Assembly (NCBI GenBank): GCA_009784825.1
Contig: WQXO01000013.1
Coordinates: forward strand, 1-48,837
DNA: 48,837 bases
Source: Oscillospiraceae bacterium
GTDB taxonomy: Bacteria > Bacillota > Clostridia > Oscillospirales > Ruminococcaceae
Direction: 5' to 3'
This document shows, piece by piece, positions 48,723 to 48,837 of this stretch (its first letter is position 1; each line of letters opens with the position of its first letter). The notes under the pieces are model-generated. The model had not been told where the DNA came from, did no database searches, and worked only from the letters and a program-made list of their open reading frames with translations. A program made the position numbers and the translations under genes.

Positions 48723-48837
48723 CTTCGAGGCAACAGGCAATGTCAGCAAAATGTTAGCACAAGCGGAAAACCTCTTAGACGACAAGGACTGGGATGACGC
48801 TTTAGAATTGTTCCTCGAAATCATCGAAAGAGACCCC
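48664..48837 (+). CDS. lipoprotein with TPR-like start, 3' truncated by window edge
   Basis: Fifty-eight codons are visible. The signal MKKLLAVLLSVCLLLCVTAC is almost the same as that of the gene at 47073, but the mature start (KMLAQAENLLDDKDWDDALE) is a TPR-like helix pair similar to the protein at 46206. It thus appears to join a solute-binding protein's signal to a TPR body. The rest lies outside the window. Confidence 0.8.
   Translation, partial: MKKLLAVLLSVCLLLCVTACFEATGNVSKMLAQAENLLDDKDWDDALELFLEIIERDP

Overview
The window looks like a chromosomal segment of a low-to-moderate GC, Gram-positive anaerobe of the class Clostridia, probably a Ruminococcaceae/Oscillospiraceae-type gut bacterium. 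This is an inference. It rests on a Gram-positive type IV pilus cluster, many lipobox lipoproteins behind strong GGAG Shine-Dalgarno (SD) sites, DapL-type lysine synthesis, ECF vitamin transporters (ThiT, QueT), a ferredoxin-like multi-FeS oxidoreductase and an infC-rpmI-rplT operon with a leader attenuator. Many promoters fit TTGACA-17-TATAAT closely. No rRNA, tRNA, CRISPR array, transposase or phage gene was seen.

Layout. (1) 1-2200: two tandem type IV pilin genes (the first truncated by the window edge). Between them lie a compact candidate type I toxin-antitoxin locus (about 666-967) and a RelB/RelE-type type II module (1083-1555). (2) 2200-3590: an island holding a highly structured GC-rich non-coding stretch and a nucleoside phosphorylase gene, bounded by imperfect ~40-bp inverted repeats. 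(3) 3593-16087: the pilus machine, with pilT, pilB, prepilin peptidase (opposite strand), two pseudopilins, a large PilX-like protein, PilO-like, a PilM-PilN fusion and pilC. (4) 16239-26240: housekeeping and small regulatory genes: GH26-like lipoprotein, dapL, YdcF-like, topA, a SPOUT rRNA methyltransferase, infC-rpmI-rplT, a TPP riboswitch with thiT, an XRE repressor and a Phd/ParE toxin-antitoxin pair. (5) 26303-33030: parC, an FeS/FAD oxidoreductase, queT behind a preQ1-riboswitch-like pseudoknot, and parE. (6) 33176-40807: three paralogous lipoproteins sharing an uncharacterised C-terminal domain (KPVIYLYP...EWGG), another lipoprotein and an S11 carboxypeptidase-like lipoprotein. Small palindromic and AT-rich repeats litter this region. 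(7) 40908-44607: glutamate dehydrogenase and divergent serC-serA. (8) 44762-end: solute-binding lipoproteins alternating with TPR proteins.

Most notable: a type I toxin-antitoxin candidate with a hidden SD; two type II toxin-antitoxin cassettes each enclosed by short direct repeats copied from the neighbouring host gene (the RBS-start of a pilin gene; the last codons of parC); infC starting at AUC; a preQ1-like leader on queT; repeat elements that have become part of coding sequences or supply stop codons; and the tandem KPVIYLYP/EWGG lipoprotein family. All similarity statements come from reading sequence motifs, not from a database search.
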